From Bacteroidales bacterium M5 (GTDB lineage Bacteria > Bacteroidota > Bacteroidia > Bacteroidales > Muribaculaceae), in NCBI GenBank assembly GCA_001689535.1, contig LUJP01000031.1, positions 1-14,866 of the forward strand: 14,866 nt of DNA. Direction: 5' to 3'. The notes beneath the pieces were generated by a model. That model made no database searches and was not told where the DNA came from. It saw only the letters and a list, made by a program, of their open reading frames with translations. Below, piece by piece: positions 6,836 through 13,720 of the stretch; the first letter of the stretch is position 1, and each line of letters opens with the position of its first letter. Both the position numbers and the translations under genes were made by a program.

Positions 6836-6873
6836 AAAAAGCGATATGTCAGAACCAATTTCTGACATATCGC
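6836..6873 (-). terminator. Rho-independent terminator of the Wza/Wzz-like operon
   Basis: A perfect 14-bp stem (GCGATATGTCAGAA at 6841-6854 with its complement at 6860-6873) closes a 5-nt loop. On the minus strand it is followed at once by TTTTT (6840-6836). It lies 32 nt after the Wzz-like stop codon. On the plus strand only AAAA follows, so it acts mainly for the minus-strand operon. Confidence 0.88.
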
Positions 6874-6904
6874 AAAATTGTTATTTGAATACCTTTACGA
6901 CCGA

Positions 6905-8026
6905 TTATTTCTTTTCCTCTGTTGTGGCGGGTTTCTTGAACTGGCTTATGATGTCGCGGCCGAATAGAATCCAGGCTGAGGCCAGAACGGCTGCAAGGAA
7001 CACGCAACCCACGAGAATAAGGGGTTTGGACGGTTTGGAGGGCTTGAGTGGCACGGACGAGGGCTGCACAACGGTGTAGACCGGCGTTATCTCCTGCACT
7101 TTGGCCTTGGCTGCCTGAAGCTGCTGGGCCGTCTGGTTGTAGAGATTGAAGGCAAGCTGCGCCTCATTCTGAAGCTGCTCCTGCTCTATGCGGGCCGACC
7201 GGAGCACGATACCCTGGTTTTTATCCATATAATTGGCATAGCGCTGCTGGGCCGCGAGATAGTCACGCTTGGCCTCATCATTGAGCTTCTCGGCATAATT
7301 GAGGTCCTGCCGGGCCTTGTTGGTGCGATAGTCGGTCACATACATCTTCAGTCGCTCAGCCACCGAGTCGGCAAGAAGGGCCGAAACCATGGGATCCTGC
7401 ATGGTCACGCTCAATGTGATAACAGAAGTCTTGGTATCTACATCTGCCCCTACTCGCGCACGCAGAGCCTCCACTATGGCATTCTCTTCGGTAGTGAGGC
7501 GGAATGTATCGAGAGGAGCCGCCAGATCTGTTTCTTCGGAGGAAAACAATGATTTGATTCCGCCTATTGCCTTGAACGGAAGGCCCATCACGGCCGACCA
7601 CCAGGGCGCCGAAGTGTCCTCCTCAAGAAATTTCCTTACTGTTGTGGTATTTTCGCCATCTTTATCTGTTACCTGGATGTCAAAAAGACCTACAGTGAAA
7701 GGTATCGATGCAACGATATCCGGATATAGCTGAGGATACACGGCTTCCGCCGAGTTTCCGCCAGCAGATATTCCAGCAAAGGAGGCCAGGGCTCCGAGAC
7801 TTCCTCCCGGAGTCTTTCCGGAACTTGCCTCAGGCGCGAGTTTTATGGCGGTGGTGTATTCTTTGGGAATGGAGAATGCCACCACGAGCCCTACGACCAC
7901 GCCCACTATACAGAACTTCAGAATAAGCCTGCGGGAGTCCCACAGCTTGCGGGCAAGCTCCAGAAGGTCTATCTCCTGTTCTTCGGTATCAGGGGTATTG
8001 TCCAATTTATCTTTTTCGTCTTTCAT
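6905..8026 (-). CDS. Wzz/GumC-like polysaccharide chain-length determinant (PCP)
   Basis: A 373-residue inner-membrane protein of the polysaccharide co-polymerase class. It has a short acidic cytoplasmic start with EIDLLELARKLWDSRR (about 18-33), a first membrane helix at about 34-53, a periplasmic domain with a long coiled-coil-like stretch (about 240-310, rich in Gln, Ala, Glu), a proline-rich PLKPSKPSKP segment and a second helix near 336-356, then a short basic and polar tail. That is the Wzz layout: it sets polymer length and contacts the outer-membrane exporter. There is no C-terminal tyrosine-kinase domain, unlike full-length Wzc. I chose ATG 8026 because it starts the conserved N-terminus; the frame is open upstream to 8179, but that would overlap the preceding gene by over 100 nt. 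It follows the SLBB gene after 29 nt and precedes a strong terminator, so these two genes form a complete operon. Confidence 0.9.
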   Translation of the reverse strand: MKDEKDKLDNTPDTEEQEIDLLELARKLWDSRRLILKFCIVGVVVGLVVAFSIPKEYTTAIKLAPEASSGKTPGGSLGALASFAGISAGGNSAEAVYPQLYPDIVASIPFTVGLFDIQVTDKDGENTTTVRKFLEEDTSAPWWSAVMGLPFKAIGGIKSLFSSEETDLAAPLDTFRLTTEENAIVEALRARVGADVDTKTSVITLSVTMQDPMVSALLADSVAERLKMYVTDYRTNKARQDLNYAEKLNDEAKRDYLAAQQRYANYMDKNQGIVLRSARIEQEQLQNEAQLAFNLYNQTAQQLQAAKAKVQEITPVYTVVQPSSVPLKPSKPSKPLILVGCVFLAAVLASAWILFGRDIISQFKKPATTEEKK

Positions 8027-8055
8027 CTTCTGTGGAAAACTTGGGTGAAGGTGGA

Positions 8056-10458
8056 TTACTTGAGCATGTTTGCGACTGCGGCAGCCATAGTGGCAAGAGT
8101 ACCACCGGCGGTAGCCACCGAAAGTATAGCGTTCCAGTTGACAGAACTTGTGCCCTTCGACGGAACTATTATCTGGCAACCGGGCTCGATAGGCGTATTA
8201 CCCTTGGCCTTGGCCGCGGTACCGTTAATATATACCACATAGGCATTGCCTTTCTTGGCGCGCGAGCCGTAGCCACCTGCCTGTTGTATATAATATTTGA
8301 GATTGGCTCCTTTTTTATATGCCACGGTGATGGGATACATCACGTCGCCCTGGATTTTGACGGTGCTCACCATCTGCGGCACAAACAGGGCATCGTTTTC
8401 ATGAAGCACGATATCCTCGTCGCTTCCGGGATTGGCGAGTGCCTTATCCAGATGAATACCAACACTGTAGCGGTCGGTAAGCATAAGTTTGCCTATCGAC
8501 ACAGAGTCAGTGTTCTGACCGCCCTGCATGCTCTGAGCCAGGCGTATGGTCTCGTCCCGGGCCCTCATCTCATCCTCAGTCATGAGGCGCGTGAGGCTCG
8601 CTCCGCGCACGTAAGCGGCATCCGTCACACCACCGGCACGGCGAACGAGGTCAGACAGACGCTCGTTGCGGCGCGCGAGAGTATAGGTTCCTTCGAATAC
8701 AACCTCTCCGCCCACGGCCACGCGGCGCTGCTTCATATATGTGGGGCTCTTGCGGACGGTTACGATATCGTATGGTTCAAGTATGAAAGTGGCGCTGCCG
8801 CCTCCTTTTTCCTGATATGCCATGGTAAACACCTGCGAGGTCTCATTGAGCGGCTTGAGAGACTGCGGGTCGAGAATTCTGCGCGCAACTTCTATTCGTG
8901 CGGTTGAAGCGCCTTCAGCCAGACCTCCGGCCTGAAGTATAATGTCGTTTACTGTAGTTTGCTTAACGTATGGGAAAGCTCCAGGATTGTTCACAAATCC
9001 CTGGATGGAGAAGTCGCCCTTAGCGAATATCTCCCTTACACCGGATATCTCTATGCTGTCGTTTTTCTCAAGCACAACGTCGGGAGCGTTTCCGGCCATT
9101 ATGGCGCCGAGATCCACCGACATCACCTGACGTGTCAGGTCGGGACCCTCGCGGAATATAAGCGCACGGTCGGCATATGCGTCCTCCGACAGGCCGTCGG
9201 CCTCACGGATAAGATCGCGGAGAGTTGATATTTTCGAACCCAAGGCAAACGAACCGGGACGCATCACTTTACCTACAACCTGCACGCGGTTAGAGAAACG
9301 GTCAAGAATCTTGCCTACGGAGATACTGTCGCCGTTGGCAAGGTTATAGCGGCCATAGTCTCCCGCGGACACATTGTGTACCTCGAATTCCTTTCCGTTG
9401 CGGCGAGTGAGGGTTACCATGTCGGAATAGGCATTGTCGCCGAAACCACCGGCATAGCGAATCACGTCGGCGAGGCTCTCGCCGTTTTTCATCTCATAAT
9501 ACATGGGGCGCTTCACCTCTCCGGCCACATTAACCAGAGTGGAGTATGCCGGAACAACAATAACGTCGCCTTCGCGCAGACTGATTCCCGTGGCATCCTT
9601 GCCACCGAAAATATAGCTGTAAAGGTCCACATTGCTTATGGTCTTGCCGTTGCGGCGCACCTCAACATTACGGAGCGAACCTATGGGAGAGACACCGCCT
9701 GAATGATATATGGCGTTGAATACATTCGAGAACGGCGACAGACGGTAGGTGCCGGGGGTCTTCACCTCGCCGAGCACATTGACCTGAATGGTGCGAACCT
9801 GCCCGAGAGTCAGACTGATATCGGTCTCTTCCTCCTCTACTCCGGCATATTTGTAGGCAAACATGCGGCGCAGATGGTTATTGGCCTCTTCGATGGTCAT
9901 TCCGTTGAGGTAGATGGGCCCGAGCTGATCAATAACGATATTGCCCTCAGGCGAGATGGTGGAGCGTAGTCTGTCCTCGCTCGCACCCCATATATCTATT
10001 ATCACTTCGTCACCCGGGCCGAGCTGGTAGTCGGTGGGGGTGGCAAGATTCTGGTTCGGCTCAAAAGTAAGGGAACGTGTGGTGAACACTTCCTGGCCGA
10101 ATACCTTCCGGTTCCTTTCGGGAACCGATATAGAGTCAATGGTGATGGATTCGAACATCAACGAGTCAGGCGTGACAGACCGGGAGCGCATGCGGTTGTC
10201 AACCCTTGCGTCAGTGCCCTGCAGCTGTGACTGGGAAGACTCTTCTGTGTAGTTTTTCTTAATTCTTTCAAGCTGCTGACGGCTTACACCACGCTGGAGC
10301 AACTCAGCTCCAATGGTCTTATCGGCTTTGCCGGCAGCCTTCTGCTGTTTGACATACTGGACTACCTGCTGGTCGGTCATATCGGCATGCGAAGCCTCCG
10401 CAAACGCAAACAAGGCAGCCGAAATCAGTATGAATCTGCCAAAGGTTTTCAATTCCAT
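8056..10458 (-). CDS. Wza-like polysaccharide export protein with about six SLBB repeats
   Basis: An 800-residue exported protein for moving capsule or exopolysaccharide through the periplasm and outer membrane. A signal peptide of type I (residues 1 to about 25, ending ASHA before Asp26) lacks a lipobox cysteine, unlike E. coli Wza. A helical segment follows (27-70). The polysaccharide-export domain covers about 140-220 (DYQLGPGDEVIIDIWG at 143-158). Then come about six SLBB repeats, each opening with a V-x-G-x-V/M-x-x-P-type strand: near 224-303, 308-384, 391-473, 483-570, 579-694 and 699-768. The C-terminus is a hydrophobic Ala/Gly-rich helix (777-800), comparable in place to the outer-membrane helix of Wza. 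At 800 residues it is about twice the length of E. coli Wza because of the extra repeats. It is first in a two-gene operon with its own promoter at 10504-10534, with the Wzz-like partner downstream. Confidence 0.92.
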   Translation of the reverse strand: MELKTFGRFILISAALFAFAEASHADMTDQQVVQYVKQQKAAGKADKTIGAELLQRGVSRQQLERIKKNYTEESSQSQLQGTDARVDNRMRSRSVTPDSLMFESITIDSISVPERNRKVFGQEVFTTRSLTFEPNQNLATPTDYQLGPGDEVIIDIWGASEDRLRSTISPEGNIVIDQLGPIYLNGMTIEEANNHLRRMFAYKYAGVEEEETDISLTLGQVRTIQVNVLGEVKTPGTYRLSPFSNVFNAIYHSGGVSPIGSLRNVEVRRNGKTISNVDLYSYIFGGKDATGISLREGDVIVVPAYSTLVNVAGEVKRPMYYEMKNGESLADVIRYAGGFGDNAYSDMVTLTRRNGKEFEVHNVSAGDYGRYNLANGDSISVGKILDRFSNRVQVVGKVMRPGSFALGSKISTLRDLIREADGLSEDAYADRALIFREGPDLTRQVMSVDLGAIMAGNAPDVVLEKNDSIEISGVREIFAKGDFSIQGFVNNPGAFPYVKQTTVNDIILQAGGLAEGASTARIEVARRILDPQSLKPLNETSQVFTMAYQEKGGGSATFILEPYDIVTVRKSPTYMKQRRVAVGGEVVFEGTYTLARRNERLSDLVRRAGGVTDAAYVRGASLTRLMTEDEMRARDETIRLAQSMQGGQNTDSVSIGKLMLTDRYSVGIHLDKALANPGSDEDIVLHENDALFVPQMVSTVKIQGDVMYPITVAYKKGANLKYYIQQAGGYGSRAKKGNAYVVYINGTAAKAKGNTPIEPGCQIIVPSKGTSSVNWNAILSVATAGGTLATMAAAVANMLK

Positions 10459-10503
10459 TTGAAGGTATCTTATGACTGGGTTATTTTAGAAGATATTTCT
10501 ATG

Positions 10504-10534
10504 CAAAATTACTAATAAAAACGTAGCCTACAAA
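10504..10534 (-). promoter_or_regulatory. Bacteroidetes-type promoter for the Wza/Wzz-like operon
   Basis: On the minus strand TTTG (10534-10531) is followed after 19 nt by TAATTTTG (10511-10504), a full match to TTTG-N19-21-TAnnTTTG. The start point would be near 10498, giving a leader of about 40 nt. The promoter lies just after the stop codon of the TSCPD gene, so the export operon can be transcribed on its own. Confidence 0.75.
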
Positions 10535-10590
10535 GCATTCGGCTGCAATAACCGGTGCTTCTTCCGTTTTTACCGGCCAGAGGCGCGGTG

Positions 10591-10833
10591 TCAGGCCAGT
10601 TCCCGCAAAGCTTTTGCAAGCTGGTCGGGACAGGATGTGGATTTATTGCCACATCTTATTCCCTCCAGACGCTCTATGACCTCTGCCGGTTTCAGGCCAC
10701 GCGCCATCGCGGCAATCCCCTGCAGATTGCCGTGGCAGCCTCCGGTAAAACGTATGTCGGCGATACGGTCGCCGTCCATCTCTATGTCAATTAATCGCGA
10801 GCAAGTGCCCTGAGGTATATACTGGTATTTCAT
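10591..10833 (-). CDS. Small TSCPD-domain protein (TIGR03905 type)
   Basis: An 80-residue protein with the sequence STSCPDQLA near the C-terminus (65-73), the signature of the TSCPD domain. That domain is otherwise found as a C-terminal part of adenosylcobalamin-dependent ribonucleotide reductases and as short stand-alone proteins. Four cysteines (11, 33, 61, 68) sit in conserved-looking positions (GTCSR, GGCHGN, IRCGNKSTSCPD) and could bind zinc or another metal. There is no signal peptide, so it is cytosolic. Its function is unknown as a stand-alone protein. It lies 33 nt after gpmA on the same strand and is probably co-transcribed with it; the following export operon has its own promoter. 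Confidence 0.85.
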   Translation of the reverse strand: MKYQYIPQGTCSRLIDIEMDGDRIADIRFTGGCHGNLQGIAAMARGLKPAEVIERLEGIRCGNKSTSCPDQLAKALRELA

Positions 10834-10866
10834 ATCTTATGGTTTTTGCCTGCGAATTTAACACTT

Positions 10867-11556
10867 TTACGTGAGATAGTAGCTTTTGACAACATGAATC
10901 TTATCGTCCACTTCAAATACCCACGGGCTACCGGTAGGTATCTCAAGGTCGGCTACCTCGGCGGCCGTAAGATGAAGCAGCATCATGGCGAGTCCTCGCA
11001 GACTGTTGCCGTGGGCCACCACCATCACAGCATCACACCGCTGAAGCTCCGGCAGAATACGCTCCTCCCAGCAGCAACGCACACGCGCTATTGTGTCCTG
11101 AAGCGATTCTGCCACTGGCAGTTCGTCGTAAGACAACTGGGCATACCTGGGGTCATGGCCCGGAAACCGCGGGTCATCGCGGTCAAGCAGCGGAGGCAGT
11201 TCATCGAAACTTCTTCGCCACTCATGCACCATCTCGGTGCCGAACTTTTCGGCCATCTCGCTCTTGTTCAGACCCTGCAGGGCACCGTAATGCCGTTCAT
11301 TCAGATGCCAGTCCTTGAATACGGGCACCCAGTCCAGCTCCATCTCCGCGGCAGCTATCTGAAGGGTGTGAATGGCACGGCGCAGCACCGAAGTGAACAT
11401 ATAGCCGGGATGTATTCCCGACTTCCTGATAAGCTTTCCGGCCCTGTGCGCTTCCTCGCGGCCTTTGTCGGTGAGCTCCACATCGGTCCAGCCGGTGAAT
11501 CGGTTCTCCAGATTCCACTCGCTTTCACCATGGCGGAGCATTATGATTTTTTTCAT
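10867..11556 (-). CDS. gpmA: 2,3-bisphosphoglycerate-dependent phosphoglycerate mutase
   Basis: A 229-residue cytosolic enzyme that interconverts 3-phosphoglycerate and 2-phosphoglycerate in glycolysis and gluconeogenesis. The family marks are all present: LRHGESEWN at 7-15 with the phosphorylated His9, FTGWTDVELTDKG at 20-32, the substrate-binding arginines near 59-60, ERHYGALQG at 87-95, the RRSFDELPP and DPRY segments, AESLQDTIAR at 149-158, the second catalytic His182 in AHGNSLRG, and IPTGSPWVFEVDD near the C-terminus. It is somewhat shorter than the E. coli enzyme (250 residues). ATG 11556 is chosen because translation from it begins MKKIIMLRHG, the family N-terminus; the frame is open further upstream to 11655, through a strong hairpin, but that extension has no family support. 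Confidence 0.95.
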   Translation of the reverse strand: MKKIIMLRHGESEWNLENRFTGWTDVELTDKGREEAHRAGKLIRKSGIHPGYMFTSVLRRAIHTLQIAAAEMELDWVPVFKDWHLNERHYGALQGLNKSEMAEKFGTEMVHEWRRSFDELPPLLDRDDPRFPGHDPRYAQLSYDELPVAESLQDTIARVRCCWEERILPELQRCDAVMVVAHGNSLRGLAMMLLHLTAAEVADLEIPTGSPWVFEVDDKIHVVKSYYLT

Positions 11557-11588
11557 ATCGCAGTTTTTGACTATTCTCATATACACAA

Positions 11589-11628
11589 CGCTGCCCGGCA
11601 CAGCATTGTTTGCTATTGCCGGGCAGCG
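11589..11628 (-). terminator. Strong stem-loop between the DUF3332 gene and gpmA
   Basis: CGCTGCCCGGCA at 11589-11600 and TGCCGGGCAGCG at 11617-11628 form a perfect 12-bp, GC-rich stem. Inside, AGCA (11602-11605) and TGCT (11611-11614) can extend it. It lies 34 nt after the DUF3332 stop codon and 32 nt before the gpmA start codon. Neither side is followed by a T-run, so it may be a weak terminator, a transcript-end protector, or an element that partly uncouples the two genes. Confidence 0.55.
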
Positions 11629-11662
11629 CGAAATCTGAGTCTGTGACAGCTTCACTCTCTTA

Positions 11663-12208
11663 TCAGCGTGCAGCCATAAGAGCGCCGGAAGCTATGTCAC
11701 GATATGCCATTACGCCTGCCTGGGAAAGCTCTACCACGGTGGTTCCTCCACCGATTGCGGGCAGTTCCACATGGTTATCGTCAACGAATGTCATAAGTTT
11801 GTAGGTATTGCCGTCGGCAGTTACGTTCCAGGTCTTCTCGGACTCCTCGAAGTCAAGACGCACTATCGAACCATCGTTTTCGCTGGTGATGGTATAGCCT
11901 TTACTGTCGCAGTCCACAATGTAACGGCCATCCTTGCCGTCAATCACGCTGCGCCCCTTTGCCACGGGATTGCTTCCGCTCCAGAATTCAATGGAGTTGA
12001 GCACGAGGATATCGGCCAGTGCGGAAATCTCATATACAGGAAGAACCCAGAATGCGAAAAACACGAGTTCGTTTACGAATTTGTTTCCTACCTGCTGGTT
12101 CCAGCTCAGAAGCTTATTGGTAAGAGAGAAGCTTCCGATACAGGATGTGGAAACCAACGAGAGGGAAAGTGTTGCGGCTACGGCAACGGTAAGATACTTT
12201 TTTTTCAT
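11663..12208 (-). CDS. DUF3332-family lipoprotein
   Basis: A 181-residue protein matching the DUF3332 pattern (PF11810) as I recall it. A signal peptide (MKKKYLTVAV...VSTSC) has its lipidation cysteine at 23 and is followed by the family segment IGSFSLTNKLLSWNQQVGNKFVNE. Next is a hydrophobic stretch (about 48-72, FFAFWVLPVYEISALADILVL) and NSIEFWSGSNP. The C-terminal half is soluble, with short strands. The protein is probably anchored to the periplasmic face of a membrane; the function of the family is not known. It lies between an MltF-like gene (90 nt upstream) and gpmA on the same strand. I saw no promoter of the Bacteroidetes consensus in the 90-nt gap, so it may be carried on the purM-mltF transcript. 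Confidence 0.85.
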   Translation of the reverse strand: MKKKYLTVAVAATLSLSLVSTSCIGSFSLTNKLLSWNQQVGNKFVNELVFFAFWVLPVYEISALADILVLNSIEFWSGSNPVAKGRSVIDGKDGRYIVDCDSKGYTITSENDGSIVRLDFEESEKTWNVTADGNTYKLMTFVDDNHVELPAIGGGTTVVELSQAGVMAYRDIASGALMAAR

Positions 12209-12298
12209 CGTTTTGTATCAATGGATTGGGTTAATATTATTTGATTATGTTTTCTGGGTGAAACGGCTCGGATTCCCTGCTCATGAAACCCGGATTCG

Positions 12299-13693
12299 CT
12301 ATCGCGGAATCTGTTTTTTCGCCTTGTCGTAGCAAAGATAAACAGTTTTTACATATTCCGTGGTCTGACGGCCTCGAAAATATCCGTGGCGTACCACAGG
12401 ATTATTGTAATACTCCGGATTCGACTTCAAAAGCAGCGTCTGGGCCACGCAGCCATCCCACTTCGTGGAGTCAACTCCAAGCTGTCCCGCAAGCCTTATA
12501 GCATCCACCACGTGCGCCAGTCCGGAATTATAGGCGGCGATAACGAATTTCTTCCGCTCCTCACGGTCGGAGACATAGCGCGACAGCGAGCGGTCGAGCG
12601 ACGCGATAACCTTTACAGCCGTGGCTATATTGGAAGCGTTGTGGGTTATGCTGTCGGCCGGGAGGCCCTGCGCGCGCGCCGTGGCGGGCATAATCTGCAT
12701 TACGCCGCGCGCCCCGGCCCACGACACACGCGTGGAATCGAAACGGCTCTCGGCATATCCCTGCGATGCAAGCAGGCGCCAGTCCCATCCGATGGAACGC
12801 GCGTAGCGGCGGAAAAGAGCGTCGAAAGGCGACATCTTTCCTCTCGCGAAGTTGATGGTGAAAAGCGTTGGCTCGTTTTTGCTGAGCTCGTAATAGCGGC
12901 GCAACAACGAGGCTCTCTCGCGCCGCGGCGCTTCCTGCGCGCTCCAGGCATTGATGGAGTCGGCGAGCCAGGGCTTAGAGGGCGAGACTCCCCATGCCGC
13001 TCTCTGCGGGAAACTTATTTCCGTGGAAACGTCGATATCGGGATAATACGTCTTGTTTATACGTGCAATGTCACTGTCCACCACCGTAAGAGGAATTTCC
13101 CCGTCGCTCACCATGGCAATAAGGTCTTCGGCTATGAGTGTGTCGCGGTCTATGGGCTTTATCACTATGCCTCCGCCAAGCTCGTTGTCGAGATTCATCA
13201 GACGCTGATGGTATTTGGAGTTCTCTTCCACATACACCTCTTTACCCACAAGCTGTGTCACATCGGTGATTTTTTCATCGGCCGATTTCTTTGGCTGCAC
13301 GAGCACCTGATGGGTGATATTCTCCACACCGCACGGCAACACATGGCCGCGATACTGAGCTGTCACCGGCACCTCATAGGCAATAAGGTCGATTTTCCCG
13401 GAATCAAGCATCTCTATCACGGCTCCGAGACTCGGCGCGATCTCAAGCTTGAGCACCATTCCTTTGTCGGCGGCAAGACGCGACACAAGATCGTAGTCAT
13501 ACCCCATCTCAGTGTCGCGGAACATAAAGTAGGACGTGGGACTGTAAAGCGTACCCACCCGCAGAGTATCAGGCAATGCCCTCACCTCAAGGGAATCAGA
13601 CTGCTCCGACGAGCTTCCGCTCCTCCCCCTACAACTCTGCGCCACCGCCATAATGGCGATGACGCAGAGCATGATGAAGTTCAATTTACGCAT
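12299..13693 (-). CDS. mltF: MltF-like membrane-bound lytic murein transglycosylase
   Basis: A 464-residue lipoprotein with the two-part MltF layout. After a lipoprotein signal peptide (lipidation at Cys21, AVAQSC) comes a periplasmic solute-binding-like domain (about 42-270; DTLRVGTLYSPTSYF at its start and KIDLIAYEVPVT at 100-111), then an SLT lysozyme-like domain (about 285-440). The catalytic glutamate is Glu315 in GYAESRFD, followed by GARGVMQIMPATA (327-339) and AAYNSGLAHV (386-395), the standard family-1 transglycosylase motifs. It cleaves the glycan strands of peptidoglycan with formation of 1,6-anhydro ends; in MltF the first domain regulates the second on binding muropeptides. The start codon is 27 nt from the purM stop, which suggests one transcript. 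Family and domain assignment are strong; the exact name mltF is by architecture. Confidence 0.9.
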   Translation of the reverse strand: MRKLNFIMLCVIAIMAVAQSCRGRSGSSSEQSDSLEVRALPDTLRVGTLYSPTSYFMFRDTEMGYDYDLVSRLAADKGMVLKLEIAPSLGAVIEMLDSGKIDLIAYEVPVTAQYRGHVLPCGVENITHQVLVQPKKSADEKITDVTQLVGKEVYVEENSKYHQRLMNLDNELGGGIVIKPIDRDTLIAEDLIAMVSDGEIPLTVVDSDIARINKTYYPDIDVSTEISFPQRAAWGVSPSKPWLADSINAWSAQEAPRRERASLLRRYYELSKNEPTLFTINFARGKMSPFDALFRRYARSIGWDWRLLASQGYAESRFDSTRVSWAGARGVMQIMPATARAQGLPADSITHNASNIATAVKVIASLDRSLSRYVSDREERKKFVIAAYNSGLAHVVDAIRLAGQLGVDSTKWDGCVAQTLLLKSNPEYYNNPVVRHGYFRGRQTTEYVKTVYLCYDKAKKQIPR

Positions 13694-13720
13694 GAATGAA
13701 GCGCAGAGGAGGTGGACAAA

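Larger units (their letters stand above)
6354..6904. other. Convergent intergenic region
   Basis: The gap separates two operons that face each other. From the left it holds a pyrimidine-rich tract (about 6376-6418); a weak AT-rich composite stem (TTAAC 6447-6451 with GTTAA 6479-6483 outside, TTTACA 6452-6457 with TGTAAA 6465-6470 inside) that might end plus-strand transcription; an inverted repeat with arms at 6520-6531 and 6636-6647; a hairpin at 6661-6682 with a competing pairing to 6712-6718; and the minus-strand terminator at 6836-6873. No credible ORF or promoter was seen on either strand. Confidence 0.6.

Noticed and set aside
8027..8179. N-terminal extension of the Wzz-like protein to 8179
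   Set aside because: It would overlap the 3' end of the SLBB gene by over 100 nt, and its residues resemble no PCP protein; ATG 8026 precedes the conserved EIDLLELARKLW segment.
8032..8907. 291-codon plus-strand open frame opposite the SLBB gene
   Set aside because: It overlaps the well-supported SLBB protein and has no recognisable domain or signal.
10846..11646. Long plus-strand open frame opposite gpmA
   Set aside because: It mirrors the strongly supported gpmA gene on the other strand; its His-rich product shows no family features.
12386..13699. 437-codon plus-strand open frame opposite the MltF-like gene
   Set aside because: It is an antisense shadow of a gene with intact lipobox, catalytic glutamate and SLT motifs; open antisense frames are expected at this GC content.
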